Of a stretch of 64,000 bases of DNA, positions 48,260 through 56,268 are shown in pieces (the first letter of the stretch is position 1; the number at the start of each line of letters is the position of its first letter). The position numbers were made by a program, and so were the translations under genes. The DNA is from Pelistega europaea (GTDB lineage Bacteria; Pseudomonadota; Gammaproteobacteria; Burkholderiales; Burkholderiaceae_B). The stretch spans positions 1-64,000 of the forward strand of contig NZ_JABGBO010000004.1 of NCBI RefSeq assembly GCF_013133775.1, in the 5' to 3' direction. The notes below the pieces were generated by a model. It did not search any database. It was given only the letters and a program-made list of their open reading frames with translations, and had not been told where the DNA came from.

Positions 48260-49443
48260 TTCAGATAGCCATCCTTTTTAAACATATCCTTAATACCACG
48301 CACGGCTTGTTTGATGCGCTGTTCATTTTCAATCAATGCAAAACGAACATAATCATCTCCATACTCACCAAACCCAATCCCAGGAGAAACAGCCACCTTT
48401 GCTTGTGCTAATAATTTTTTAGAGAATTCAAGCGATTTTAAATGAGCGTATTGTTCAGGAATCTTGGCCCAAATATACATAGAAGCCTTGGGAATATCCA
48501 CCATCCAACCAGCTTCATGCAAGCCTTTTACCAAGACATCACGACGTTTTTGATATTCTTGTACCACCTCTTTCACACAATCTTGAGGGCCATCAAGTGC
48601 GGCAATAGAAGCCACTTGAATAGGTGTAAAGGTACCGTAATCATGGTAACTTTTAATACGTGCAAGAGCATTCACAATTTCTGCATTGCCTACCATAAAG
48701 CCAACACGCCAGCCCGCCATATTGTAGCTTTTACTCATAGTGAAGAACTCAACCGCCACATCCTTGGCTCCAGGCACTTGCATAATAGACGGAGCCACAT
48801 AACCATCAAAAGTGATGTCAGCATAGGCCAAATCATGTACTACAATGATGTCCTCTTCCTTGGCTAATTTCACAATACGCTCAAAAAACTCTAGCTCCAC
48901 GCATTGTGCTGTCGGATTGCTAGGAAAACCAATAATGAGCATCTTAGGTTTGGGGAATGTATTATGGATGGCATATTCAATCTCTGCAAAGAAATCGATA
49001 CCTGGCCCCATAGGAATAGAACGGATATTTGCTCCGGCAATCACCGCACCATAGATATGGATTGGGTAACTTGGGTTAGGAACCAACACAGTATCCCCTT
49101 CTGCCAATGTTGCCAACATCAAGTGAGCCAAACCCTCTTTAGAGCCAATAGTCACAATCGCTTCTGAGTCTGGATCAAAGGCTACATCATAGCGACGCAA
49201 GTACCAATCAGTAATCGCTTTACGTAGACGAGGAATACCTTTGGAAACAGAATACCCATGTGTATTAGGGCGTTGTGTCGCCTCAACCATTTTTTTCACG
49301 ATATGCTCTGGTGTAGGACCATCTGGATTACCCATAGACATATCAATAATATCTTCTCCTCGACGACGCGCGGCCATTTTGAGCTCGCCAGTAATATTAA
49401 ACACATAGGGAGGCAAACGCTGAATTCGAGGAAAGTTTCTCAT
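48256..49443 (-). CDS. alaC: Alanine-synthesising PLP aminotransferase (AlaC-like)
   Basis: A fold-type I aminotransferase of the AlaC/alanine-transaminase subgroup, making alanine from pyruvate and glutamate. Features are [31 protein letters not shown] at the start, [25 protein letters not shown], and [17 protein letters not shown] near residue 235 with the PLP lysine. Length 395 compares with 412 in E. coli. The gene opens the alaC-hom-thrC operon, and the coupling suggests alanine and aspartate-family synthesis are balanced together. Other aminotransferases of the class cannot be excluded without comparison. Confidence 0.9.
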   Translation of the reverse strand: MRNFPRIQRLPPYVFNITGELKMAARRRGEDIIDMSMGNPDGPTPEHIVKKMVEATQRPNTHGYSVSKGIPRLRKAITDWYLRRYDVAFDPDSEAIVTIGSKEGLAHLMLATLAEGDTVLVPNPSYPIHIYGAVIAGANIRSIPMGPGIDFFAEIEYAIHNTFPKPKMLIIGFPSNPTAQCVELEFFERIVKLAKEEDIIVVHDLAYADITFDGYVAPSIMQVPGAKDVAVEFFTMSKSYNMAGWRVGFMVGNAEIVNALARIKSYHDYGTFTPIQVASIAALDGPQDCVKEVVQEYQKRRDVLVKGLHEAGWMVDIPKASMYIWAKIPEQYAHLKSLEFSKKLLAQAKVAVSPGIGFGEYGDDYVRFALIENEQRIKQAVRGIKDMFKKDGYLK

Positions 49444-49714
49444 TTTGATAACCTTAAAAGTAATGTAGAGTAAACCCTTAAAAATAGCGTATTTTCACCT
49501 CAAAGTGCAAGGGATTTTAGGCAAACACGAAAAAATATTTTCAGTTTATCAAATACCCCTCTCAGAAGCCTTTTCTTTTCTTCATTTAAACATCTTTATT
49601 TAAGTAGAATCACTACTCTTCAGAACTAATTCTTTAAATTTACCCATGTTGATGAAATTTAACGTAAAATAAGCGTCATAATAATGTCACAGCAATACTA
49701 TAGAGGGAGGCATC

Positions 49715-50365
49715 ATGCTGGATTTATTACTAGAACCCGTTAAAATGTTTATCGAAAATGGCATTGAAGGGTTTACAAAAAGCAAAGAGTTCCGAAACTT
49801 ACAAATTTCTTATCTAGAGCGTTTGGTACGAGAGCTTCAATATAATCGTTCACTGATTTACAAAATAGAAAAAATAAATAAAGATGAGAAAAAAACGGAG
49901 GAAATAAAATCACACTCCACTATTGAACTAGTGAAACTGTTCAAGACTCGCACTTTTGATGATTTAGAAAATTATCCTATTCCATTATTTGTGATGCTTA
50001 AGAAAAAAAGTGATAACGAAAAAGAAAACACATTACATCCAGAAAAATGGCGTAATATCAAGCACCTTATGGACAAATACCCAAAGGTAAATTTTTATAT
50101 CGACAAACTTCTGGAAACAAATACAGACTCCCTAGAAAAATTATTAGAACGTACTTATTATCGTCTCCAAATTACACAAGCACTTGTCAACTGCAAAGGC
50201 GAGGATTTACGATTTGATTATTTGGCATTTTTGCTTGATCAAACCAAATATGAGTTGCAAAAAGTTTTAAATGTCAGCAAGCCTAATGAGGGTACACCAC
50301 CTTCCAACAATCAGGGCATGCTGGGGGCATTTAGCAATTTTGCCAAGAAGATGGGAAATGGATAA
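49715..50365 (+). CDS. Hypothetical protein, charged and mostly helical
   Basis: I do not recognise this 216-residue protein. It has a strong ribosome site (AGAGGGAGG) six bases before ATG. The sequence is Lys/Glu-rich with long amphipathic helices, including GIEGFTKSKEFRNLQISYLERLVRELQYNRSL and YRLQITQALVNCKGEDLRFDYLAFLL. There are no membrane segments or signal peptide. The codons are unusually AT-rich for this window, which hints at recent arrival. It stands alone, divergent from the alaC operon and upstream of nhaC. A phage- or plasmid-derived protein is possible, but nothing shows it. Confidence 0.65.
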   Translation: MLDLLLEPVKMFIENGIEGFTKSKEFRNLQISYLERLVRELQYNRSLIYKIEKINKDEKKTEEIKSHSTIELVKLFKTRTFDDLENYPIPLFVMLKKKSDNEKENTLHPEKWRNIKHLMDKYPKVNFYIDKLLETNTDSLEKLLERTYYRLQITQALVNCKGEDLRFDYLAFLLDQTKYELQKVLNVSKPNEGTPPSNNQGMLGAFSNFAKKMGNG

Positions 50366-50532
50366 TTTCAAAAAGACTTGGTCACTACGCTAATGGGTTT
50401 TGTAGGAGCGCTATTTTGTAGCAAGCACCTTACAGTTTTCACATTCTTTGTTTGACCTAGAGGAGAAATATCCATTTAACCATAACCCAATGTGGTTCAA
50501 CAACGTCTCACCCTTGGGTTGCAATACAACAT

Positions 50533-50624
50533 CTTTTATTAACGCTGTTTTATGAAGTACAACAACAACTTTTATTAACGCTGTTTTATGAAGTACAACA
50601 ACAACTTTTATTAACGCTGTTTTA
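50533..50624 (+). repeat. 36-bp tandem repeat, about 2.6 copies, in the nhaC leader
   Basis: Copies begin at 50533, 50569 and 50605, the last one partial (about 20 bases). The unit starts CTTTTATTAACGCTGTTTTA and continues TGAAGTACAACAACAA. The second copy matches the first exactly. The array ends about 20 bases before the nhaC start codon, so it lies in the 5' region. Confidence 0.95.
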
Positions 50625-50642
50625 AACATCATGGAGGATAAT

Positions 50643-52028
50643 ATGTTTAAACACAACACGCTTTACCAACCCTCATTGGCAGAGGCTGGTATTATTGCAA
50701 TAGTAACCATAGCACTGCTTTCTTTTCTGATTATTGGTACGGGCTGGGTACCTCATATTGGTATTGTTTTTGTCATGATTGGACTGCTACTTTATGGTCG
50801 TCTACGTGATGTTTCTTACGATGCCATGCAACAAGCCATGGCAAAAACACTCATGTCGAGTGTTGGTGCGGTTTATCTATTCTTCTTTATCGGCTTATTA
50901 GTCACTGCCTTAATTGTGAGTGGTGCAATGCCAAGTCTCATCTATTACGGTACCGAATTAATGAGTCCAAAGTGGTTCTATGTATCAGTATTTTTGATTA
51001 CCAGCATTATCGGTATTTCTCTAGGCAGTAGTCTGACGACTGTCGCTACCCTAGGCGCCGCCTTTATGGGGATTGGCGAGGCTTTTGGAGCTTCAGCAGC
51101 AATTACAGCAGGAGCAGTGGTTTCGGGAGCCTTTTTAGGAGATAAAATGTCACCCCTTTCAGATACTACCTCTATCTCCGCCTCTATTGTAGGGATTGAC
51201 CTGTTTGAACATATTCGCAATATGATGCGCACCACTGTCCCTGCTTTTATTCTATGTTGTGCTGCTTATGCAGGTTTAAGCCTAATGGGGGATGCTTCTC
51301 AAGCAGATATTTCTAAAATTGATGCTTTTAGAGAGGCTCTGGCACAAACACAACTAGTTCATGCTTACTCACTCATTCCTTTTGCTATTCTGATTGCTTT
51401 AGCAATTTTCCGTATTCCTGCCGTGATGGCAATTATCTATACCTCTATCACAGCTATGGTGATTGCTCATTTCACAGGGATTGGCGATTTTACTCAATAT
51501 GGCAGCTACTTCTTCGGCGGTTTTAAACCAAATGCAGAATGGGCTCCAGATGTAGTTCGCATGCTATCACGTGGAGGTTTGGAAAGCATGTTTTTCACCC
51601 TCACCATCGTATTGCTTGCTGTAAGTATGGGGGGGCTGTTGTTTGCTCTTGGTGTCATTCCTCGTCTGCTGGCAGCTTTGGCTAATTGGCTCAGCAATGG
51701 ACGCCGAGCCACTGTGGCTGTGGCATCGACAAGTATATTGGTCAATGTACTAATCGGCGAACAGTATTTGAGCATCTTGTTATCAGGGGAAACTTACAAA
51801 CCTGTCTATGACAAGTTGAATTTGGCACGCAAACATCTATCTCGCACACTAGAAGATGCTGGCACAGTGATTAATCCACTAGTACCATGGAGTGTGTGCG
51901 GAGTCTTTATTGCTCAACAACTCGGCGTATCTGTACTGGCTTATTTACCCTTTGCATTCTTTTGTTATCTCAGTGTGATTATTACATTGTTATTGCCAGG
52001 CAAAGAAAATCCAACACAACAACCATAA
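50643..52028 (+). CDS. nhaC: Na+/H+ antiporter NhaC
   Basis: An inner-membrane sodium/proton antiporter with 11 to 12 hydrophobic segments. Diagnostic NhaC stretches are GSSLTTVATLGAAFMGIGEAFG, GAVVSGAFLGDKMSPLSDTTSISASIVGIDLF and LEDAGTVINPLVPWSVCGVF. I chose ATG 50643 because GGAGG stands five bases before it; the frame is also open from ATG 50631, which includes that site. Length 461 fits the family. Roles in Na+ and pH homeostasis are likely; related NhaC proteins can instead exchange malate and lactate (MleN), which I cannot exclude. Confidence 0.93.
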   Translation: MFKHNTLYQPSLAEAGIIAIVTIALLSFLIIGTGWVPHIGIVFVMIGLLLYGRLRDVSYDAMQQAMAKTLMSSVGAVYLFFFIGLLVTALIVSGAMPSLIYYGTELMSPKWFYVSVFLITSIIGISLGSSLTTVATLGAAFMGIGEAFGASAAITAGAVVSGAFLGDKMSPLSDTTSISASIVGIDLFEHIRNMMRTTVPAFILCCAAYAGLSLMGDASQADISKIDAFREALAQTQLVHAYSLIPFAILIALAIFRIPAVMAIIYTSITAMVIAHFTGIGDFTQYGSYFFGGFKPNAEWAPDVVRMLSRGGLESMFFTLTIVLLAVSMGGLLFALGVIPRLLAALANWLSNGRRATVAVASTSILVNVLIGEQYLSILLSGETYKPVYDKLNLARKHLSRTLEDAGTVINPLVPWSVCGVFIAQQLGVSVLAYLPFAFFCYLSVIITLLLPGKENPTQQP

Positions 52029-52031
52029 TAA

Positions 52032-52066
52032 AACCGGGGGGAGAGGCTATTTCCCATCCCCCCAAT
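52032..52066 (+). terminator. GC-rich hairpin after nhaC
   Basis: GGGGGGA and TCCCCCC pair across a 13-base loop seven bases after the nhaC stop. There is no T tract, so termination may be weak or Rho-assisted. Confidence 0.5.
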
Positions 52067-52164
52067 CTTGGATTTCCCTTGCTGACTTTCAACATACTTT
52101 TTTATCTCGCTCACCCCTCTGCGTTATAATGGGAGGTAAATTAGCCCCATAACAAGGAGTCCAT

Positions 52165-52599
52165 GTGCAATTACACCGAGAACAACGCACCTCTCTAAAC
52201 ACTGTCACAGGTTACGGAGAGGACTATATAGAGGTCAATGATCAGCGTTATCACCACCCAATTTACTTCGCTCCAGAGGGCGAAATTCAAGCGTGGGAAA
52301 TTACCCACTTCTCCCAAATCACCCTAGCAGATATTGAAAAAGCCGCTGGTTTAGTGGTTGAAAAACCGTCTGCAATTGATTTTCTAGAAGACAATCCTGC
52401 TCCTCGTTATACCCAAGCACCAGAAGTAATTATCATTGGTACGGGTAAGCGTCAGGCCTTTATCTCTCCTGCAATTCTTGCTCCTTTATTACATGCACGC
52501 ATCGGTATTGAAACCATGGATTCCAAAGCTGCTGCACGTACATATAATGTGCTAATGTCCGAGGGACGCAAGGTGGCGGTGGCTTTATTGATTGACTGA
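52165..52599 (+). CDS. Mth938-like domain protein (DUF498)
   Basis: The 144-residue protein is one Mth938-like domain. Diagnostic stretches are VTGYGEDYIEVNDQRY near residue 14, PEVIIIGTGKRQAFISPAIL near 92 and IGIETMDSKAAARTYNVLMSEGRKVAVALL near the end. Human AAMDC and NDUFAF3 belong to the same family; bacterial members have no established role. The start is GTG at 52165, five bases after AAGGAG; an ATG two bases earlier is out of frame. It precedes bcp in the same direction with a 227-base gap. Confidence 0.88.
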   Translation: MQLHREQRTSLNTVTGYGEDYIEVNDQRYHHPIYFAPEGEIQAWEITHFSQITLADIEKAAGLVVEKPSAIDFLEDNPAPRYTQAPEVIIIGTGKRQAFISPAILAPLLHARIGIETMDSKAAARTYNVLMSEGRKVAVALLID

Positions 52600-52826
52600 T
52601 AGTAGGTCCTCAAGGGCAATTAAACCCTATAGACTGATACCACCAAAACATTTCCCTCTCATTACCCAAATTCAAATGCATTTACAAGGTGTACGATGAG
52701 TCACAACAGACACTTGATTAATCGTTTGATTGACTTATTACATGGGTATAATGAAAATGCAAGGTGAAATGCAATCGCAGTAATAGATTTAAGTGATGTG
52801 AATAACAACTTACAGAAGGAGTAATT

Positions 52827-53285
52827 ATGGTTGAAACTGGTAAAAAAGTCCCTGCCTGGACAGCACAAAGCAGTAATGGTGATATATCCTTGGCCGATTT
52901 TGCTGGCAAACGTTTAGTGCTATATTTCTATCCCAAAGACAGCACACCAGGCTGCACCACAGAGTCTCAAAATTTCCGCGATGCAGTAGATGCCTTTGCA
53001 GCAGAAAATGCCGTTATCGTGGGAGTTTCTCGCGACTCACTAAAATCTCATGCAAACTTCATCACCAAGCAATCTTTGCCATTTACACTTATCTCCGATC
53101 CAGAAGAGAAACTTTGTGAACTCTTTGGTGTCATGAAACTTAAAAATATGTATGGTAAACAAGTACGTGGGATTGAACGCTCAACTTTCTTGATTGATGA
53201 AAACGGCAAACTTGCCCAAGAATGGCGAGGTGTGAAAGTCCCTGGACATGTAGACGCTGTATTGGAAGCTGTTAAAGCGTTGTAA
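52827..53285 (+). CDS. bcp: Thioredoxin-dependent thiol peroxidase (Bcp/PrxQ)
   Basis: A cytosolic peroxiredoxin reducing hydrogen peroxide and organic peroxides. The peroxidatic Cys43 stands in DSTPGCTTESQNFRD. The resolving cysteine that many Bcp proteins carry five residues later is replaced (ES), so the enzyme would be 1-Cys or use Cys near 97 (EKLCELFGV). The final part, ERSTFLIDENGKLAQEWRGVKVPGHV, is typical. Length 152 compares with 156 in E. coli. GAAGGAG precedes the ATG. The PIN-PhoH gene follows 38 bases later, suggesting an operon. Confidence 0.95.
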   Translation: MVETGKKVPAWTAQSSNGDISLADFAGKRLVLYFYPKDSTPGCTTESQNFRDAVDAFAAENAVIVGVSRDSLKSHANFITKQSLPFTLISDPEEKLCELFGVMKLKNMYGKQVRGIERSTFLIDENGKLAQEWRGVKVPGHVDAVLEAVKAL

Positions 53286-53323
53286 GTTCGCCTATTTGTT
53301 ATCATTTTAAAAAGGAAATCATT

Positions 53324-55207
53324 ATGCCTTTACCTCAAATGCCTCGTAAACGTGCAGATAAACTCAATATTAGTCTTGAGCCTAAAGCTACAGTACGTAG
53401 TAAACCTACTGCACGCACTCCCGATAGTGACATAGCATCTCAAGTGGCTAATACTGAGGCATTGCAGGTAGAGACTGCTACCCCAACAAGAAAATCCTTG
53501 CAGCAAGGCTCATCGATAAGCAAGACAAAACATCAGACTTCCAAAACAACAGATACAGTTTTAACTAAATCGACAAATAGTCGATTAACCTCTAAAGATA
53601 AACCTGTTACCCCACAACCATTAGCTGAAACTGGTAAGACAATCACTGATAAATCACCCATAACAAGTGCAACAGCGCTTAGTCAAACTAGCAGTAAACC
53701 AGCTAAAGCAGTTGTAAACAAAACAGCCAAGGAAAAATCAACGAAACAAACAACATCTATTTCAACACAAACTGTTCAATCAACCACCCAACAATCGTCT
53801 CCATCAGTGGCAAAGCAAACTACCACTACTAAACTTTTTGTCCTAGATACTAATGTCCTTCTTCATGACCCCACCTCCCTCTTTCGCTTTGAGGAACATG
53901 ACATTTTCCTTCCGATGATTGCGTTAGAGGAACTTGACCAGCACAAAAAGGGTATGACTGAAGTTGCCCGCAATGCCCGTCAGGTCAGCCGTACCTTAGA
54001 TGATCTCTGTGCAGATACTAGCCAGCTTTCACAAGGAATACCTCTTAATACTTTAGGCAACAAAGAAGCTCTTGGTCGTTTGTGGTTTCAAACAGGTAAA
54101 CTTGATGACCCCCTTGCAATCGCATTGCCCTCGGGTAAAGCAGATAATATGATTCTCAGTGTGGTGCAGACCTTACAGAATCAATATCCTCACCGACAAG
54201 TTATTCTTGTATCCAAAGACATTAATATGCGACTTAAGGCTCGTGCCTTAGGCTTAAGCTCAGAAGACTACCTCAACGACCATATGGTTGAAGATTCTGA
54301 CTTACTCTATGAAGGATACCGTCACCTACCTGACAACTTCTGGAATAAACATGGTAAAGGTATGGAGTCATGGACACAATCAGGTACTACCTTTTATAAA
54401 GTTCGTGGTCCATTAGTTCCTGAGTTTCGTGTTAATGAATTTGTCTACCTAGAGGGAGATCAGCCGCTCTATGCACAAGTCAAAGAACTTACTGGTAAAT
54501 CTGCTGTATTAGCCACGATTCGCGACTATACGCATCCCAAAAATAATGTCTGGGGGGTGACAGCACGCAACCGAGAGCAGAACTTTGCTCTTAATCTATT
54601 AATGAACCCAGACATTGATTTTGTGACTTTATTGGGACAAGCAGGTACAGGCAAAACCTTGTTAGCACTAGCAGCAGGATTGACACAAGTACTAGAAACC
54701 AAACGCTTTACCGAAATTATTATGACACGTGTGACCGTACCTGTCGGCGAAGATATTGGTTTTCTACCTGGTACAGAAGAAGAAAAAATGCAACCTTGGA
54801 TGGGAGCATTAGAAGATAACCTTGAATTCCTTAATACCCATGCACGCCAAGATAGTTCTATCCAATGGGAACGTAGTCTTAGCAAAGAAATCATCCAATC
54901 TTATATTAAGGTCAAGTCCATGAACTTTATGCGTGGGCGGACATTCTTGAACAAGTTTGTTATTATTGATGAAGCACAGAATCTCACTCCCAAACAGATG
55001 AAGACTCTTATCACACGTGCAGGCCCAGGCACAAAGATTATATGTCTTGGCAATATCGCACAAATTGACACCCCCTATCTTACCGAAGGTAGCTCAGGCA
55101 TTACCTATGTTGTAGACCGTTTTAAAGGCTGGCCACACTCAGGACATGTAACCTTACAAAAAGGTGAACGCTCTCGTTTGGCAGATTATGCGAGCGACGC
55201 TCTATAA
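53324..55207 (+). CDS. PIN-domain PhoH-family ATPase (PhoH2/YlaK-like)
   Basis: Residues about 1-168 are a low-complexity Ser/Thr/Lys/Gln tail with no recognised fold. A PIN-like ribonuclease domain follows (LFVLDTNVLLHDPTSLFRFEEHD near 170, with Asp residues; KADNMILSVV near 270 and VSKDINMRLKA). The PhoH ATPase has Walker A GQAGTGKTLLALAAGL near 437 and KFVIIDEAQNLTPKQMKTLITRAG. PhoH2 proteins act as RNA helicase/RNase enzymes. Length 627 against about 460 for the PIN-PhoH core is explained by the tail. It follows bcp closely, and a complex hairpin lies downstream. Confidence 0.9.
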   Translation: MPLPQMPRKRADKLNISLEPKATVRSKPTARTPDSDIASQVANTEALQVETATPTRKSLQQGSSISKTKHQTSKTTDTVLTKSTNSRLTSKDKPVTPQPLAETGKTITDKSPITSATALSQTSSKPAKAVVNKTAKEKSTKQTTSISTQTVQSTTQQSSPSVAKQTTTTKLFVLDTNVLLHDPTSLFRFEEHDIFLPMIALEELDQHKKGMTEVARNARQVSRTLDDLCADTSQLSQGIPLNTLGNKEALGRLWFQTGKLDDPLAIALPSGKADNMILSVVQTLQNQYPHRQVILVSKDINMRLKARALGLSSEDYLNDHMVEDSDLLYEGYRHLPDNFWNKHGKGMESWTQSGTTFYKVRGPLVPEFRVNEFVYLEGDQPLYAQVKELTGKSAVLATIRDYTHPKNNVWGVTARNREQNFALNLLMNPDIDFVTLLGQAGTGKTLLALAAGLTQVLETKRFTEIIMTRVTVPVGEDIGFLPGTEEEKMQPWMGALEDNLEFLNTHARQDSSIQWERSLSKEIIQSYIKVKSMNFMRGRTFLNKFVIIDEAQNLTPKQMKTLITRAGPGTKIICLGNIAQIDTPYLTEGSSGITYVVDRFKGWPHSGHVTLQKGERSRLADYASDAL

Positions 55208-55283
55208 GGATAATTACCTATACAATTATCACACTCCATTAAGACAACACTATTCTTAATATAACGAAGCATAGGGACAGATT

Positions 55284-55330
55284 GTACCTAGGCGCGCCCC
55301 CACCATAGGGGGGAAATCATACCTAGGTAC
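55284..55330 (+). other. Nested inverted repeat with AvrII-type palindromes
   Basis: GTACCTAGG at 55284 pairs with CCTAGGTAC at 55322. Between them CCCCC and GGGGG form an inner stem around ACCATA. It lies between the PhoH-family gene and the MerR gene. There is no T tract on the plus strand. Confidence 0.6.
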
Positions 55331-55444
55331 ACTTTCTCTACTACAAGTACAAATCCGCATCTAGGGGCATTCCCTCAACGACAAAACACAGAAATAGTGT
55401 ACAATGGGGTGAGTTTTACAGTTTTGCCACGAAAGAGTATAAAT

Positions 55445-55831
55445 ATGATGCAAACAGAGATTTTACCTACAGGATCCCTGCCTCCTATTCCTGCAAAACG
55501 CTACTTCACCATTGGAGAAGTCGCTGAACTATGTGATGTGAAACCCCATGTTTTACGTTATTGGGAACAAGAGTTTACTCAGCTTAACCCTGTTAAGCGT
55601 CGTGGTAATCGTCGTTACTATCAACATCATGAGGTACTGCTTATTCGTAAGATTCGCGAATTATTGTATGACCAAGGTTTTACTATCAGTGGTGCACGTA
55701 ATCGTTTAAGTGATACACGCGATAGCAAGTCCCAAGTTGAAACAGCAGTACGCTTTAGCGCACAAGAAATCCAAAACCTACGCACGGAACTCAGTAAGGT
55801 AATTAAGGATTTAGATAAATTATTAGGATAA
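55445..55831 (+). CDS. MerR-family transcriptional regulator
   Basis: A one-domain MerR regulator: the winged helix-turn-helix reads YFTIGEVAELCDVKPHVLRYWEQEF followed by RRGNRRYYQHHEVLLIRKIRELLYDQGFTISGARNRLS. The C-terminal part is a short coiled coil (EIQNLRTELSKVIKDLDKLL) for dimerisation, with no ligand-binding cysteines. Starting at ATG 55445 gives 128 residues; the frame is open upstream to 55397, but that ATG has no signal. This small regulator stands downstream of ihfA in many Betaproteobacteria, and its target is unknown. It is convergent with ihfA. Confidence 0.9.
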   Translation: MMQTEILPTGSLPPIPAKRYFTIGEVAELCDVKPHVLRYWEQEFTQLNPVKRRGNRRYYQHHEVLLIRKIRELLYDQGFTISGARNRLSDTRDSKSQVETAVRFSAQEIQNLRTELSKVIKDLDKLLG

Positions 55832-55841
55832 GATAACTAAA

Positions 55842-55880
55842 ATACCCCCTACCTTCATAAGAAGATAAGGGGTATCGTGA
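55842..55880. terminator. Hairpin between the MerR gene and ihfA
   Basis: ATACCCC and GGGGTAT form the base of an imperfect hairpin between two convergent genes. T content on either side is modest. Confidence 0.6.
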
Positions 55881-55918
55881 TTTAAGTGCCTATACACTAT
55901 AAAACCGCCATGTGTACT

Positions 55919-56251
55919 TTACATCACATCGAAATCACGGCTAGTGTAGGTGCTAGGGTTCTCAATAACTGCTTTGAGTTTTTGGCTGGCATGGAAAGTC
56001 ACCACGCGACGAGCATCAATAGGAATCAACTCACCAGTCTTGGGGTTACGACCTGGACGAGCAGGTTTATCTCGGACTTGAAAATTACCAAACCCAGACA
56101 GTTTAACCGAGTCTCCATTAGCTAATGACTCTCTAATTTGATCAAAAAAAGTATCAACCAGCTCTTTAGCCTCACGTTTATTAAGACCTACAAAGTCAAA
56201 CAACATATCTGCTAAATCCGCTTTGGTCAGCGTTTTATTTTCCTCTTGCAT
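55919..56251 (-). CDS. ihfA: Integration host factor alpha subunit
   Basis: IHF-alpha pairs with IHF-beta to bend DNA at specific sites, assisting sigma-54 promoters, recombination and replication. The HU/IHF fold is clear: [37 protein letters not shown], then [41 protein letters not shown] with the Pro-tipped arm. The frame is open to 56326, but ATG 56251 starts [10 protein letters not shown] after AAAGGAA-like purines (AAGGAAAATAAAA), giving 110 residues against 99 in E. coli. It follows pheT by 17 bases, the standard order. It could act in the glnA enhancer region of this same window. Confidence 0.96.
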   Translation of the reverse strand: MQEENKTLTKADLADMLFDFVGLNKREAKELVDTFFDQIRESLANGDSVKLSGFGNFQVRDKPARPGRNPKTGELIPIDARRVVTFHASQKLKAVIENPSTYTSRDFDVM

Positions 56252-56268
56252 TTTTATTTTCCTTATCG

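Noticed and set aside
50411-50659. Minus-strand open frame with a repeated KTALIKVVVVLH peptide
   Set aside because: It is a reading of the 36-bp repeat on the opposite strand, overlaps the nhaC start region and has no ribosome site.
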